DNA from: Paraburkholderia phosphatilytica | Lineage (GTDB): Bacteria > Pseudomonadota > Gammaproteobacteria > Burkholderiales > Burkholderiaceae | Assembly: GCF_003443895.1 (NCBI RefSeq) | Contig: NZ_QQOA01000002.1 | Span: 62,001-126,000, forward strand | Reading direction: 5' to 3' | Length of the DNA stretch: 64,000 nucleotides | Part shown: positions 16,937-25,405 of the stretch, in pieces | How the letters are laid out: the number at the start of each line of letters is the position of its first letter | Position numbering within the stretch: position 1 is the stretch's first letter | The notes under the pieces: model-generated | Database searches by the model: none | The model's input: the letters and a program-made list of their open reading frames with translations, nothing else | What the model was told of the DNA's origin: nothing | Translations under genes and position numbers: made by a program

Positions 16937-19753
16937 ATGAAACGCTATACGGTCGGCATCGACCTCGGTACCAGCAACACGGTCGTTGCGTACGCAGCGG
17001 CCGGCTCGACGGACATGCGCGTGTTCGACGTCGAGCAGCTGGTCGCGCCCGGCCAGGTCGGCGCGCAGCCGCTGCTGCCGTCGGTGCGCTATCACCCGGC
17101 GGCGGGCGAGCTGAATCCGGGCGACCTGCAGCCGCCGTGGCACGCGCAGCAGCAGGACCACCGCGTGCCGGGCGATCTGCCTGCGTCCGTAGGCGGCCAG
17201 CTCGCGCGCGCGCTCGGCGCGCAGGTGCCGGGGCGCTTCGTGACGAGCGCGAAAAGCTGGCTGTCGCATCCGTCGGTGGACCGGCTCGCGCCGGTCCTGC
17301 CGTGGGGCGCGCCCGACGACGTCGCAAAGGTGTCGCCGGTGGTGGCGAGCGCGAGCTATCTCGCGCACGTGCGGGCCGCGTGGAACGCGCGCTTTCCCGA
17401 TGCGCCGCTCGAACGCCAGGACGTGGTGCTCACAGTGCCTGCATCGTTCGATGAAGGCGCGCGCGCGTTGACGCTCGAAGCGGCGAAGCTCGCGCGTCTG
17501 CCCGCGTTGCGGCTGCTGGAAGAACCGCAGGCCGCGCTTTACGACTGGCTGTTCGAGCGCCGCGATGAACTCGCGATGGCGCTTGCTACGACGCAGCTCG
17601 TGCTGATCTGCGACGTGGGCGGCGGCACCACCGATCTCACGCTGATCAAGGTGCAGATCGACGCCGACGGCACGCCGCGGCTGACGCGTATCGGCGTCGG
17701 GAATCACCTGATGCTCGGCGGCGACAACATGGACCTCGCGCTCGCGCGGCTCGTGGAATCGCGGCTCGTGCAGGGGCAGCAGGCGGCGCAAGGAACGCGA
17801 GGCACGCAGGAACCGGCGCGGCTTTCGGCGGCGAGTCTTGCGCAGCTCGTCGAGCGCTGCCGGGTAGCGAAGGAGCAGCTGCTCGCATCGGATGCGCCCG
17901 CATCGGTCGCGATCACCGTGCTTGGCGCGGGGTCGAGGCTCGTCGGCGGCGCGCGCACGACGCATCTCTCACGCGACGAAGTGGCACAGGTGGTTGTCGA
18001 CGGTTTCTTTCCGCAGGTCGCGGCCGATGATCTGCCGCGACGTTCGCGCGCGGCGATCGTCGAATTCGGGCTGCCGTATGCGAGCGATCCCGCGGTCACC
18101 CGGCACGTGGCGGCGTTTCTCTCACGGCACGTGGCGCAGTCGCGCGAAGCGCTTGGCGCGACTGGCGATGGTGGTGCGTTGACTGTGCCCGATACGCTGC
18201 TGCTGAACGGCGGCGTGTTTCGCGCACACGCGCTGACCGCGAGGCTCGCCGATACCTTGAGCACATGGCGCGGCACACCGCTCAACGTGCTCAACAACGA
18301 ACGCCCGGACGTCGCGGTCGCACGCGGCGCGGTCGCCTATGGTCTGGCGCGCGCGGGCACTGCGCCGCGGATTGGCGGCGGCTCGGCGCGCAGCTATTTT
18401 CTGGTGCTCGAAGACGATCAAGGCGTGTGCCTGCTGCCGCGCGGCACCGAAGAAGGCCACGACGTGCATCTCGACGAGCGCGTGTTCGCGCTGCGCCTCG
18501 GTCAGCCGGTGCGCTTCCCGCTTGTCTCCACGGTCGCCGACACCGCGTTTCGCGCGGGCGAACTCACCGATCTGTCGGACGGCGACTTCGTGCGGCTGCC
18601 GCCGCTCGCCACCGTCGTGCAACGGCAGCACGCGAGCGACAAAGATGAACGCGCGGTGCGGCTGACCGCATCGATGACCGAGGTCGGCACGCTGGAGATG
18701 ACCTGCATCGCAATCGACGATCCGTCGCAACGCTGGAAGCTGCAGTTCGAGCTAAGGCGCGACGAGGCATCGTCGGATTCGAAGCAAGAGGAAACGCAGT
18801 CAAATGCATCGCTCGCGCATGCAATCGAACTGATCGAGCGCTCGTTCGGCGCGCGCGCCGCGGAGGTCGCGCCGGGTGAGATCAAGCGGTTGCGCGCGCA
18901 GCTGGAGCAGACGCTCGGTCCGCGCGATCAATGGGACCTCGCGCAGCTGCGCGCATTGTTCGACGCGCTGTGGGAACGCGCGAAACGCCGACGCCGCTCG
19001 GCGGATCACGAGCGCCTGTGGCTCAACCTCGCGGGCTTCTGCGCGCGGCCGGGCTTCGGCCATCCGCTCGACGAATGGCGCGTCGGCGAACTGTGGACGA
19101 TCTTCGACGACGGCATCCAATACATCCATGAAAGCCGCGTGTGGTCGGAATGGTGGACGCTGTGGCGCCGCGCGGCCGGCGGTCTGAGCGAAGACGCGCA
19201 GCTGCAATTGCTCGACGCGATGGACTTCCTGCAGGCGGCCAGCATCAAGAAACGCAAGCTGCCGTTCGATCCGGCGAAGGTCGGCTATGCGGACATGATC
19301 CGTGTGCAGGCGTCGCTCGAACGGATTCCGGTGGAGCGCAAGATCGAGCTCGCCACGCAGTTGTTCGAGCGCCTGCGCAAGCCGTCAGAACATGCGCAGA
19401 CGTGGTGGGCGATCGGCCGCATCGGCGCGCGCATGCCGTTCTACGGCAGCGCGCATCGCGTCGTGCCGCCGGAGGTCGCGCTGAGCTGGCTCGACCAGGT
19501 GCTCGAACTCGACTGGAAGAAGGTCGAACCCGCCGCGTTCGCCGCGGTGCAGCTCGCGCGGCTGACCGGCGACCGCTCGCGCGATCTGCCCGACGACGCG
19601 CGCGAGGCCGTCGCGAAGCGTCTCGCGACGCTCGGCGCCGCGCCGGTGTGGATCACGATGCTGCGCGAAGTGGTGGAGCTCGAAGCGGCGGACAGCGGGC
19701 GCGTGTTCGGCGAGTCTTTGCCGGCGGGGCTCAAATTGATCGACGCCGCTTAG
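16937..19753 (+). CDS. Hsp70-family protein with C-terminal DUF3731 extension
   Basis: This is a 938-residue atypical Hsp70. The N-terminal ATPase part carries GIDLGTSNTVVAYA (8-21), DVGGGTTDLTLI (about 228-239) and LLNGGVFRAHALTARL. It is followed by the same short beta domain as its neighbour (ASMTEVGTLEMTCIAID). From about residue 620 an extra helical region of some 315 residues (DLAQLRALFDALWERAKRRRR, FDDGIQYIHESRVWSEWW) matches the DUF3731 region seen only in this Hsp70 group. The twin Hsp70s share architecture and presumably arose by duplication. Together with DUF2760 they look like a specialised chaperone machine of unknown client. Confidence 0.88.
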   Translation: MKRYTVGIDLGTSNTVVAYAAAGSTDMRVFDVEQLVAPGQVGAQPLLPSVRYHPAAGELNPGDLQPPWHAQQQDHRVPGDLPASVGGQLARALGAQVPGRFVTSAKSWLSHPSVDRLAPVLPWGAPDDVAKVSPVVASASYLAHVRAAWNARFPDAPLERQDVVLTVPASFDEGARALTLEAAKLARLPALRLLEEPQAALYDWLFERRDELAMALATTQLVLICDVGGGTTDLTLIKVQIDADGTPRLTRIGVGNHLMLGGDNMDLALARLVESRLVQGQQAAQGTRGTQEPARLSAASLAQLVERCRVAKEQLLASDAPASVAITVLGAGSRLVGGARTTHLSRDEVAQVVVDGFFPQVAADDLPRRSRAAIVEFGLPYASDPAVTRHVAAFLSRHVAQSREALGATGDGGALTVPDTLLLNGGVFRAHALTARLADTLSTWRGTPLNVLNNERPDVAVARGAVAYGLARAGTAPRIGGGSARSYFLVLEDDQGVCLLPRGTEEGHDVHLDERVFALRLGQPVRFPLVSTVADTAFRAGELTDLSDGDFVRLPPLATVVQRQHASDKDERAVRLTASMTEVGTLEMTCIAIDDPSQRWKLQFELRRDEASSDSKQEETQSNASLAHAIELIERSFGARAAEVAPGEIKRLRAQLEQTLGPRDQWDLAQLRALFDALWERAKRRRRSADHERLWLNLAGFCARPGFGHPLDEWRVGELWTIFDDGIQYIHESRVWSEWWTLWRRAAGGLSEDAQLQLLDAMDFLQAASIKKRKLPFDPAKVGYADMIRVQASLERIPVERKIELATQLFERLRKPSEHAQTWWAIGRIGARMPFYGSAHRVVPPEVALSWLDQVLELDWKKVEPAAFAAVQLARLTGDRSRDLPDDAREAVAKRLATLGAAPVWITMLREVVELEAADSGRVFGESLPAGLKLIDAA

Positions 19754-19762
19754 CGTCTGTCG

Positions 19763-20761
19763 CTACGGGCAGCCGCACGAATTGCGGATCACAAAGTGCG
19801 GATCCAGCCGCACGATTCTCGGCTCGCCGTGCGCGGATTCGATGCGGCTCTTCAGCAACTCGGCCGCGGTCCGGCCGATCGCGTGATACGGCTGCGCCAT
19901 CGCGGTGAGACGCGGCTCGAACGCGTCGGCCCACGCGAAATCGTCGAAGCCCGCCACCGCGAGATCAGCCGGCACACGCAGGCCGATCTCCCGCACCGCG
20001 AGCATGATGCCGACGGTAGTCAGGTCGTTGCCGCCGATCATCGCGGTCACCGGCTTCGCGGCCGTGATCATGCGCACCGCCGCTTCGGTGGCGGTGGTCA
20101 ATTCGTTGTGGCCGATCGAGATGCACGCTTCGTCGATGGTCAGGCCATGCATGCGCAGGCCGTCGCGAAAGCCTTCCACCCGCTCCTGCGCGGTCGTGAA
20201 GCTGGCCGGCCCGCCAATGAAGCCGATGCGCTTATGCCCATGCCCGACGATATGGCTGACGATCGCCGCGAGCGAGCGGCGGCCTTCCACCGCGACGCCA
20301 TCGAGCGCGACGTCCGGCAGCCGGTCGACCATCACGGTGGGAATGTGCCGCTCGCGCAGGTACGTAAGCGACGCGTTGCCGGGCCCGCAGGCCGGCGCGA
20401 TGATCAGGCCGTCCACGCGCCGCTTGTGCAGCTCGGCGACCATCTTCAGTTCGTACTCCGGATCGTCGCGGGTATTGGCGAGCAGCACCATCATGCCGGC
20501 CCGCTCGCATTCTTCTTCGATCGCATTGATCGCGTCGGCGAAGTAGCAGTTCTTCGTCGATGAAATCGCGAGGCCGATGGTGTTCGTGGTGGAGCGCGCG
20601 AGCGCCCGCGCCAGCGTGTTGGGCGTGTAGTTGACTTCGCGCATCGCGTTCTGCACCGCGAGCGTCGTCTCCGCACTGACGAAGCGCGTGCCGTTCAGCA
20701 CATGGGAAACCGTCGAGGTCGCCACGCCTGCCACGCGCGCGACATCAGCGAGCGTCGCCAT
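19763..20761 (-). CDS. LacI-family transcriptional regulator of the adjacent sugar importer
   Basis: This 332-residue regulator starts MATLADVARVAGVATSTVSH, the canonical LacI helix-turn-helix, with hinge helix PNTLARALA. The sensor domain is of the periplasmic-binding type (GLAISSTKNCYFADAI, DGLIIAPACG, GFDDFAWA). The ATG at 20761 follows a strong AGGAGGGGGAG ribosome-binding site; the open frame above it is antisense to the ABC gene. It ends with an unusual cysteine pair (NSCGCP). It is divergent from the ATPase-permease-binding protein operon and faces two adjacent LacI-type operators in the gap, so it is very likely the repressor of that operon. Confidence 0.92.
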   Translation of the reverse strand: MATLADVARVAGVATSTVSHVLNGTRFVSAETTLAVQNAMREVNYTPNTLARALARSTTNTIGLAISSTKNCYFADAINAIEEECERAGMMVLLANTRDDPEYELKMVAELHKRRVDGLIIAPACGPGNASLTYLRERHIPTVMVDRLPDVALDGVAVEGRRSLAAIVSHIVGHGHKRIGFIGGPASFTTAQERVEGFRDGLRMHGLTIDEACISIGHNELTTATEAAVRMITAAKPVTAMIGGNDLTTVGIMLAVREIGLRVPADLAVAGFDDFAWADAFEPRLTAMAQPYHAIGRTAAELLKSRIESAHGEPRIVRLDPHFVIRNSCGCP

Positions 20762-20910
20762 CTCCCCCTCCTCTTTTGCTGCGCGTTTACTACATGCGCC
20801 AGGACATTCGCAGAACGCCGATGGATCACCCGCGTACTGGTGCCGGATGCCCGCGAATGCGATCTTCCGGCAAGCGGTACTTGCGTGCATATAAGGGTAA
20901 ACAGGGCAAG

Positions 20911-20934
20911 GCAAGCGCTTGCGCAACCGCTTGC
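20911..20934. promoter_or_regulatory. Twin LacI-type operators
   Basis: GCAAGCGCTTGC (20911-20922) is a perfect palindrome with the central CG typical of LacI/PurR sites. It is followed directly by GCAACCGCTTGC (20923-20934), which differs at one position. They lie in the 267-base divergent gap, about 95-118 bases before the ABC ATPase start and 150-173 bases before the LacI start. Confidence 0.8.
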
Positions 20935-21028
20935 GGCTTCCTAACCTGTACAGCGATGCGATGGAGAATCCCATCGTTCGGAGGAGACACATGAGCATGC
21001 CCGAACCGCAGGGCCGGCCAGCTTCGTC

Positions 21029-22549
21029 ATGAGCGCGCGCCTGCTCGAAGTGCGCGGCGTTCACAAGCGCTTTGGCGGCGTGCACGCGCTGAAGGGTGTG
21101 GATTTCGACCTCGCGGCCGGCGAAGTGCACGTGCTGCTCGGCGAAAACGGCGCGGGCAAGTCGACGCTGATGGGCGTGCTCTCCGGCGCGGTCTCGCCGG
21201 ACGAAGGTACGATCCGCCTCGACGGCGCCGACGTGTCGTTCCAGAGCCCGCGCGACGCGCACGCGGCGGGCATCGCGATGATCCCGCAGGAACTCGACCT
21301 CGTGCCGGGTCTCGACATCGCGGCCAACCTGTTCCTCGGCAACGAAATCACGCGCCACGGCGTGCTCGCCACCCGCGACATGCGTCGCGATGCGCAGGCG
21401 CTGCTGGCGCGCGCGGGCGTGTCGCTGGACGCGACGCTGCCCGTCAGCAGCCTGCGGATGGGCGAACGGCAACTCGTCGCGATCGCGAAGGCGCTGTCCG
21501 CGAATGCCCGCATCCTGATCATGGACGAGCCGACCGCGGCACTGTCCGCGCTCGAGGCGGACCATCTGTTCGGCGTCATCAAGGAGCTGTCCGAGCGCGG
21601 CGTCGGCATCGTCTATATCTCGCATCGTTTAGAAGAAGTGACGCGCATCGCGCATCGCGTGACGGTGATGCGCGACGGCGCCGTCGTCGGCACCGCGGGT
21701 CCTGATGCGCCGCAGGCGACGCTGGTCGAACTGCTGGTGGGCCGTCCGTTCGCCGATCTGTTTCCGCCACGCGCCGACAAGGTCGGCGATCTGATCCTGC
21801 GCCTCGATCATGCAGCGTTCGATCCCGCCATTCCGCGAGCCGGCTGGCAAGCGCCGCGCGACGTGTCGCTGACCGTGCATCGCGGCGAGATCGTCGGCCT
21901 GACGGGCTTGATGGGCGCGGGCCGCACCGAACTGCTGTCGGCACTGTACGGCTTCGGCGCCAACGGACGCTGGCGCGGCACGGTCGATATGCACGGCAAG
22001 CCGGTCCGGCTCGGCGACATTCACGCGGCGCGCCATGCCGGCATCGCATTCGTCACCGACGACCGGCGCGGCGCTGGCCTCGTGCTCCACCAGACCGTCG
22101 CGCAGAACGCGGTCATGTCGACGCTGCGGAAGGTGACGCCGTTCGGTCTCGTGTCGCGCGCGCTGGAGCGCAGGCAAGTCGTGCGCGCGCTGAACGAGTA
22201 TGACGTGCGTCCACGTCTGCCCGACGCGAAGGTGGTGAACCTGTCGGGCGGCAACCAGCAGAAAGTGGTGTTCGCGAAAGAGCTGCTGAACGACCCGAGC
22301 CTGCTGCTGCTCGACGAACCGACGCGCGGCGTCGACGTCGGCGCGAAGGCCGAAATCTATCGACGCCTGCGCGGCCTGGCCGCAGATGGGCTCGGCGTGC
22401 TGGTCGCATCGTCGGAACTGCCGGAACTGATCGGGCTGTGCGACCGCATCGTCGCGATGCGCCGCGGCCGCACGATCCACGAGTTCGGGCCGAACCCGAG
22501 CGAAGACGAGGTACGTCGCATCAGCGAACAGGAGGAACTCGCAGCATGA
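21029..22549 (+). CDS. Sugar ABC importer, tandem ATP-binding protein (RbsA/MglA type)
   Basis: This 506-residue protein holds two ABC ATPase domains and energises a ribose-type importer. The first domain has Walker A GENGAGKST (38-46), a weak signature LRMGERQ and Walker B ILIMDEPTAAL. The second starts at about residue 270, with a degenerate P-loop region LTGLMGAGRTELL, a canonical LSGGNQQK signature and LLLDEPTRGVDVG. This asymmetry is normal for the family. It opens a three-gene operon read away from the LacI repressor and overlaps the permease start as ATGA. The transported sugar is not evident. Confidence 0.93.
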   Translation: MSARLLEVRGVHKRFGGVHALKGVDFDLAAGEVHVLLGENGAGKSTLMGVLSGAVSPDEGTIRLDGADVSFQSPRDAHAAGIAMIPQELDLVPGLDIAANLFLGNEITRHGVLATRDMRRDAQALLARAGVSLDATLPVSSLRMGERQLVAIAKALSANARILIMDEPTAALSALEADHLFGVIKELSERGVGIVYISHRLEEVTRIAHRVTVMRDGAVVGTAGPDAPQATLVELLVGRPFADLFPPRADKVGDLILRLDHAAFDPAIPRAGWQAPRDVSLTVHRGEIVGLTGLMGAGRTELLSALYGFGANGRWRGTVDMHGKPVRLGDIHAARHAGIAFVTDDRRGAGLVLHQTVAQNAVMSTLRKVTPFGLVSRALERRQVVRALNEYDVRPRLPDAKVVNLSGGNQQKVVFAKELLNDPSLLLLDEPTRGVDVGAKAEIYRRLRGLAADGLGVLVASSELPELIGLCDRIVAMRRGRTIHEFGPNPSEDEVRRISEQEELAA

Positions 22550-23583
22550 GCGCCGCGCCCTCGTCGCCGTCCACCGGCGCGCCGCGTCCGAGCCAGAACG
22601 TGCTCGCTTACCTAGTGCGCTTCCAGAGCCTCCTCGGGCTGATTCTCGTCGTCGGCGCCGGCATCCTGTTTTCGCCGCACCGGCATGGCCACATCCTGTT
22701 CCTCGCGCCGGACAACGTCGCGAACATCATCCGCTCGGTGTCGGAGACCGGCATCCTCGCGCTCGGCATGACGTTCGTGATCATCGCGGCGGGCATCGAT
22801 CTGTCAGTCGGCGCGGTGCTCGGGCTGTGTTCGGTGCTGACCGCGACGCTCTTCATCAACGAGGGCTGGGGGCTCGTCAGCACGCTCTCCGTGGTCGTGG
22901 TGACGGGTGTGGTGTTCGGCGCGGTGCAAGGCCTGATCTCGACGCGGTTCCGCATCCAGGCGTTCATCGTGACGCTCGCGGGGCTGCAGGTGGCGCGCGG
23001 GCTGTCGCTGATCGCATCGAACAACGCGTTTATCAACATCACCTACGGTGCGGGGCCGGGCAACGCGCCGGCCGCGTTCGGCATTCTCGGCACGCGCATC
23101 GGCGGCGTGTTTCCGGTCGCGACGCTGGTGTTTCTGGTGCTCGCAGTGATCGCGGCGCTGGTGCTGAACAACACGCGCTACGGACGCTACGTGGTCGCGG
23201 TGGGCGGCAACGAAAAGGCCGCGCGGCTGTCGGGCATCCCGGTCAGCACGATCCGCATCTCGGTGTATGCGCTGACGGGTTTCGCGTCGGCGATCGCGGG
23301 CATCGTGCACGCGGGCCAGTTTTCGTTCGGTAGCCCTAACGATGGCACCGGCTACGAGCTGAATGCGATCGCGGCCGTCGTGATTGGCGGCACGGACCTG
23401 TTCGGCGGATCGGGTTCGATGATCGGCACGATTGCCGGCGCGATCATGCTGGGCGCGCTCGCCAACATCCTGCAGCTGAACGACGTCAGCGCCGCGATGC
23501 AGCTGCTCGCGACGGGCGCGATCATCGTGATCGCCGCTGCCCTGCAAACCTATGTGGTTGGACGTGGAGGAGCGAAGCGGTGA
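22546..23583 (+). CDS. Sugar ABC importer permease (RbsC type)
   Basis: This 345-residue inner-membrane permease of the branched-chain/ribose type has about eight to ten hydrophobic helices. It carries the family motif EAA-like segment GGNEKAARLSGIPV and the IDLSVGAVLGL helix shared by RbsC, XylH and MglC. A GGAGGA ribosome-binding site precedes the ATG by about nine bases, inside the end of the ATPase gene. It forms the membrane channel with the ATPase upstream and the binding protein downstream. The substrate is a monosaccharide or polyol by family. Confidence 0.92.
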   Translation: MSAAPSSPSTGAPRPSQNVLAYLVRFQSLLGLILVVGAGILFSPHRHGHILFLAPDNVANIIRSVSETGILALGMTFVIIAAGIDLSVGAVLGLCSVLTATLFINEGWGLVSTLSVVVVTGVVFGAVQGLISTRFRIQAFIVTLAGLQVARGLSLIASNNAFINITYGAGPGNAPAAFGILGTRIGGVFPVATLVFLVLAVIAALVLNNTRYGRYVVAVGGNEKAARLSGIPVSTIRISVYALTGFASAIAGIVHAGQFSFGSPNDGTGYELNAIAAVVIGGTDLFGGSGSMIGTIAGAIMLGALANILQLNDVSAAMQLLATGAIIVIAAALQTYVVGRGGAKR

Positions 23584-23654
23584 GTCTCGGCGCGCCTTGA
23601 GCATGAACCAATGTCGAGCCGATCGAGGTTAATCAAAACACAGGAGACTGGGAC

Positions 23655-24629
23655 ATGAAGGTACTTCGGCATACGACGGTGCTGCTGGCCAGCGCGGCAT
23701 TTGCCACGAGCACGTGGGCGGCGGGCAAGCCGCTCGCGAAGGAATGCGGACCGAACAACGACTACGTGATCGGCTTCAGCCAGGCGAATTTCAAGGAGCC
23801 GTATCGCGAGCACGTGAATCACGAGCTCGAACGGCTCGTGAAGAACTACCCGAAATTCAAGCTCGTGATCGCCGACGGTCAGGCGAGCGTGAATACCCAG
23901 GTCTCGCAGGTCGAGAACTTCCAGACCCAGCACGTCGACCTGCTGATGATCTCGCCGTATGAAGCAGCGCCGCTCACGCCGTCGGTATCGGCGGTGTACA
24001 AGTCGGGCGTGCCGGTGATCGAACTCGACCGCAAGACGACGGGCAACGACTACACGTCGTTCGTCGGCGGCGACAACCGCGAGATCGCGAAGGAAGCCGG
24101 CATCTGGGCGGCGAAGACGCTGATGCCCGAGGGCGGCGAAGCGGCCGTGCTCGAAGGACTGCCGAGCTCGTCGCCGGCTATCGAGCGGCTCGACGGCTTC
24201 AAGGAAGGCATCGCGACCAATCCGAAGATCAAGCTCGTGGCCGTGCAGCCGGTGGACTGGATGGAGGATCAGGCGGTGACGGTGTTCTCCGCGATGCTGC
24301 AGTCGCATCCGGACATCAAGCTCGTGTACACCAGCAACGACCTCGCGGCCGCCGGCGCGTATATCGCCGCGAAACAGGCCGGCAAGCTGGATCAGGTGAA
24401 GATCATCGGCACCGATGGCTTGCCCGGTCCTTCAGGCGGGATTCGCGCGGTGGCGGACGGCCAGTGGGCCGCGACCTACACGTATCCGACCGGCGCCGCG
24501 CAGGCGCTGGAACTCGCGAAAAAGATCCTGATCGACTGCGCAACCGACGTGCCACGCAACGTGACCGTGCCGACGCAACGGATCGACAAGGACAACGCGA
24601 AGACGTTGTATGGGAAGGAGCAGTTCTAG
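23655..24629 (+). CDS. Sugar ABC importer periplasmic binding protein
   Basis: This 324-residue protein has a Sec signal peptide (MKVLRHTTVLLASAAFATSTWA, cleaved near residue 22). A type I periplasmic-binding fold follows: VIGFSQANFKEPYREHVN, DLLMISPYEAAPLTP, FVGGDNREIAKEAG and IIGTDGLPGPSGGIRAV. The tryptophan and acidic residues typical of pentose/hexose pockets are present. It is the last gene of the importer operon, 71 bases after the permease. Its closest functional relatives are ribose/galactofuranose-type binding proteins, but I cannot name the ligand. Confidence 0.9.
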   Translation: MKVLRHTTVLLASAAFATSTWAAGKPLAKECGPNNDYVIGFSQANFKEPYREHVNHELERLVKNYPKFKLVIADGQASVNTQVSQVENFQTQHVDLLMISPYEAAPLTPSVSAVYKSGVPVIELDRKTTGNDYTSFVGGDNREIAKEAGIWAAKTLMPEGGEAAVLEGLPSSSPAIERLDGFKEGIATNPKIKLVAVQPVDWMEDQAVTVFSAMLQSHPDIKLVYTSNDLAAAGAYIAAKQAGKLDQVKIIGTDGLPGPSGGIRAVADGQWAATYTYPTGAAQALELAKKILIDCATDVPRNVTVPTQRIDKDNAKTLYGKEQF

Positions 24630-24631
24630 GG

Positions 24632-24997
24632 CTAAACCTTGTACGGCACGCGGACGCCCGGCTCGTCCGCGGGAAAGTCTTTCGTGTTGCGGGAGACCAG
24701 AAGCTGCGAGTGCACCTGCGCCGACGCCCACACGATGGCGTCGGGCAGGCGAATCCGCCGGGCCTGGCGAATTTCCACCGCCCGGTTCGCGACCGCGTTA
24801 TCGATGACGATCACGTCGAACGACGCGAGCCACGCGCGAATCGCGGCCTCCTGCCCGGCGGATGCGCCGACCAGCACGTCCATCCACGTGATCACGCTGA
24901 TCGCGCGATGCTCGTAGCGCGCGAGTTCCTTCTTCGCGGCAGCGATTCCGTTCAGATAGTCGATCAGGATGTTCGTATCGAAGAGCGCTTTCACCAT
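24632..24997 (-). CDS. VapC-type PIN-domain RNase toxin
   Basis: This 121-residue PIN-domain protein is the toxin of a VapBC pair. Acidic residues expected to bind Mg2+ are visible at D7 (FDTNILIDYL), D40 (SVITWMDVL), D86 (LPDAIVWA) and N104/D107 (SRNTKDF). The second position is usually glutamate in this subgroup, so D40 is a conservative oddity. The ATG at 24997 overlaps the antitoxin stop by seven bases, the normal coupled arrangement. VapC proteins typically cleave tRNA or rRNA. The end of the gene is only two bases from the end of the sugar-binding protein gene on the other strand. Confidence 0.9.
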   Translation of the reverse strand: MVKALFDTNILIDYLNGIAAAKKELARYEHRAISVITWMDVLVGASAGQEAAIRAWLASFDVIVIDNAVANRAVEIRQARRIRLPDAIVWASAQVHSQLLVSRNTKDFPADEPGVRVPYKV

Positions 24998-25209
24998 TCG
25001 GAACGCAACTCCTGCTGGTAGGCGAGACCGTCGACTTTCCGGCCCTTCCATAGCCCGAACACATCGGCGCCTAGACCTCGCTTGTGCAGCGCGATATAGG
25101 CTTCGATCGCTTCGCGGATCAACGCTGCGCGCGGACGTTGTTCCGTCTCGACGATGGCGGCCAGTTCATCGATCTGCTCATCCGGTAAATCAATCAGAAT
25201 GCGGCTCAT
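24991..25209 (-). CDS. Ribbon-helix-helix antitoxin of the VapC pair
   Basis: This 72-residue CopG/Arc-like protein begins with a beta strand (MSRILIDLPDEQIDELAAI). The helical pair that binds DNA as a dimer (RAALIREAIEAYIAL) follows, and it ends in a tail (GLWKGRKVDGLAYQQELRSEW) that would occupy the toxin groove. GGAGGCGCA precedes the ATG. It would neutralise the PIN RNase encoded next and repress the shared promoter. An AT-rich inverted repeat lies immediately upstream, at 25227-25243, which suits such autoregulation. Confidence 0.88.
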   Translation of the reverse strand: MSRILIDLPDEQIDELAAIVETEQRPRAALIREAIEAYIALHKRGLGADVFGLWKGRKVDGLAYQQELRSEW

Positions 25210-25226
25210 TGCGCCTCCTTATCATG

Positions 25227-25243
25227 ATATACATATCGTATAT
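25227..25243 (-). promoter_or_regulatory. Inverted repeat in the antitoxin promoter
   Basis: ATATAC-N5-GTATAT lies 18-34 bases upstream of the antitoxin start in a sharply AT-rich patch that also provides a -10-like TATAAT (25241-25246 on the other strand). It is the expected kind of site for ribbon-helix-helix autoregulation. Confidence 0.6.
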
Positions 25244-25289
25244 AATTTGACGGAATGCTGCAATGCTCCAGCGCGTTTGCCCCTTCTCC

Positions 25290-25311
25290 ATATCGGGGAA
25301 ACCCCCGATAT
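25290..25311. repeat. Strong 9-bp hairpin in the 5' region of the MFS gene
   Basis: ATATCGGGG (25290-25298) and CCCCGATAT (25303-25311) form a perfect stem with an AAAC loop. There is no following T run, so it is not a standard terminator. It lies 95-116 bases before the transporter start and 80 bases beyond the antitoxin gene, and may be an operator or an mRNA element. Confidence 0.55.
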
Positions 25312-25405
25312 CAACATCGTCCTATAACATCGGCCAGGGCAATTTGCGCGGGTATCTTGGTTCACGAAGCGGCCCGACGGGCCGCAGCCAGACCGAGGAC
25401 TCCCC

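Noticed and set aside
20762..21625. N-terminal extension of the LacI frame to about 620 codons
   Set aside because: The added sequence is antisense to the ABC ATPase gene, and a strong ribosome-binding site sits right before the ATG at 20761.
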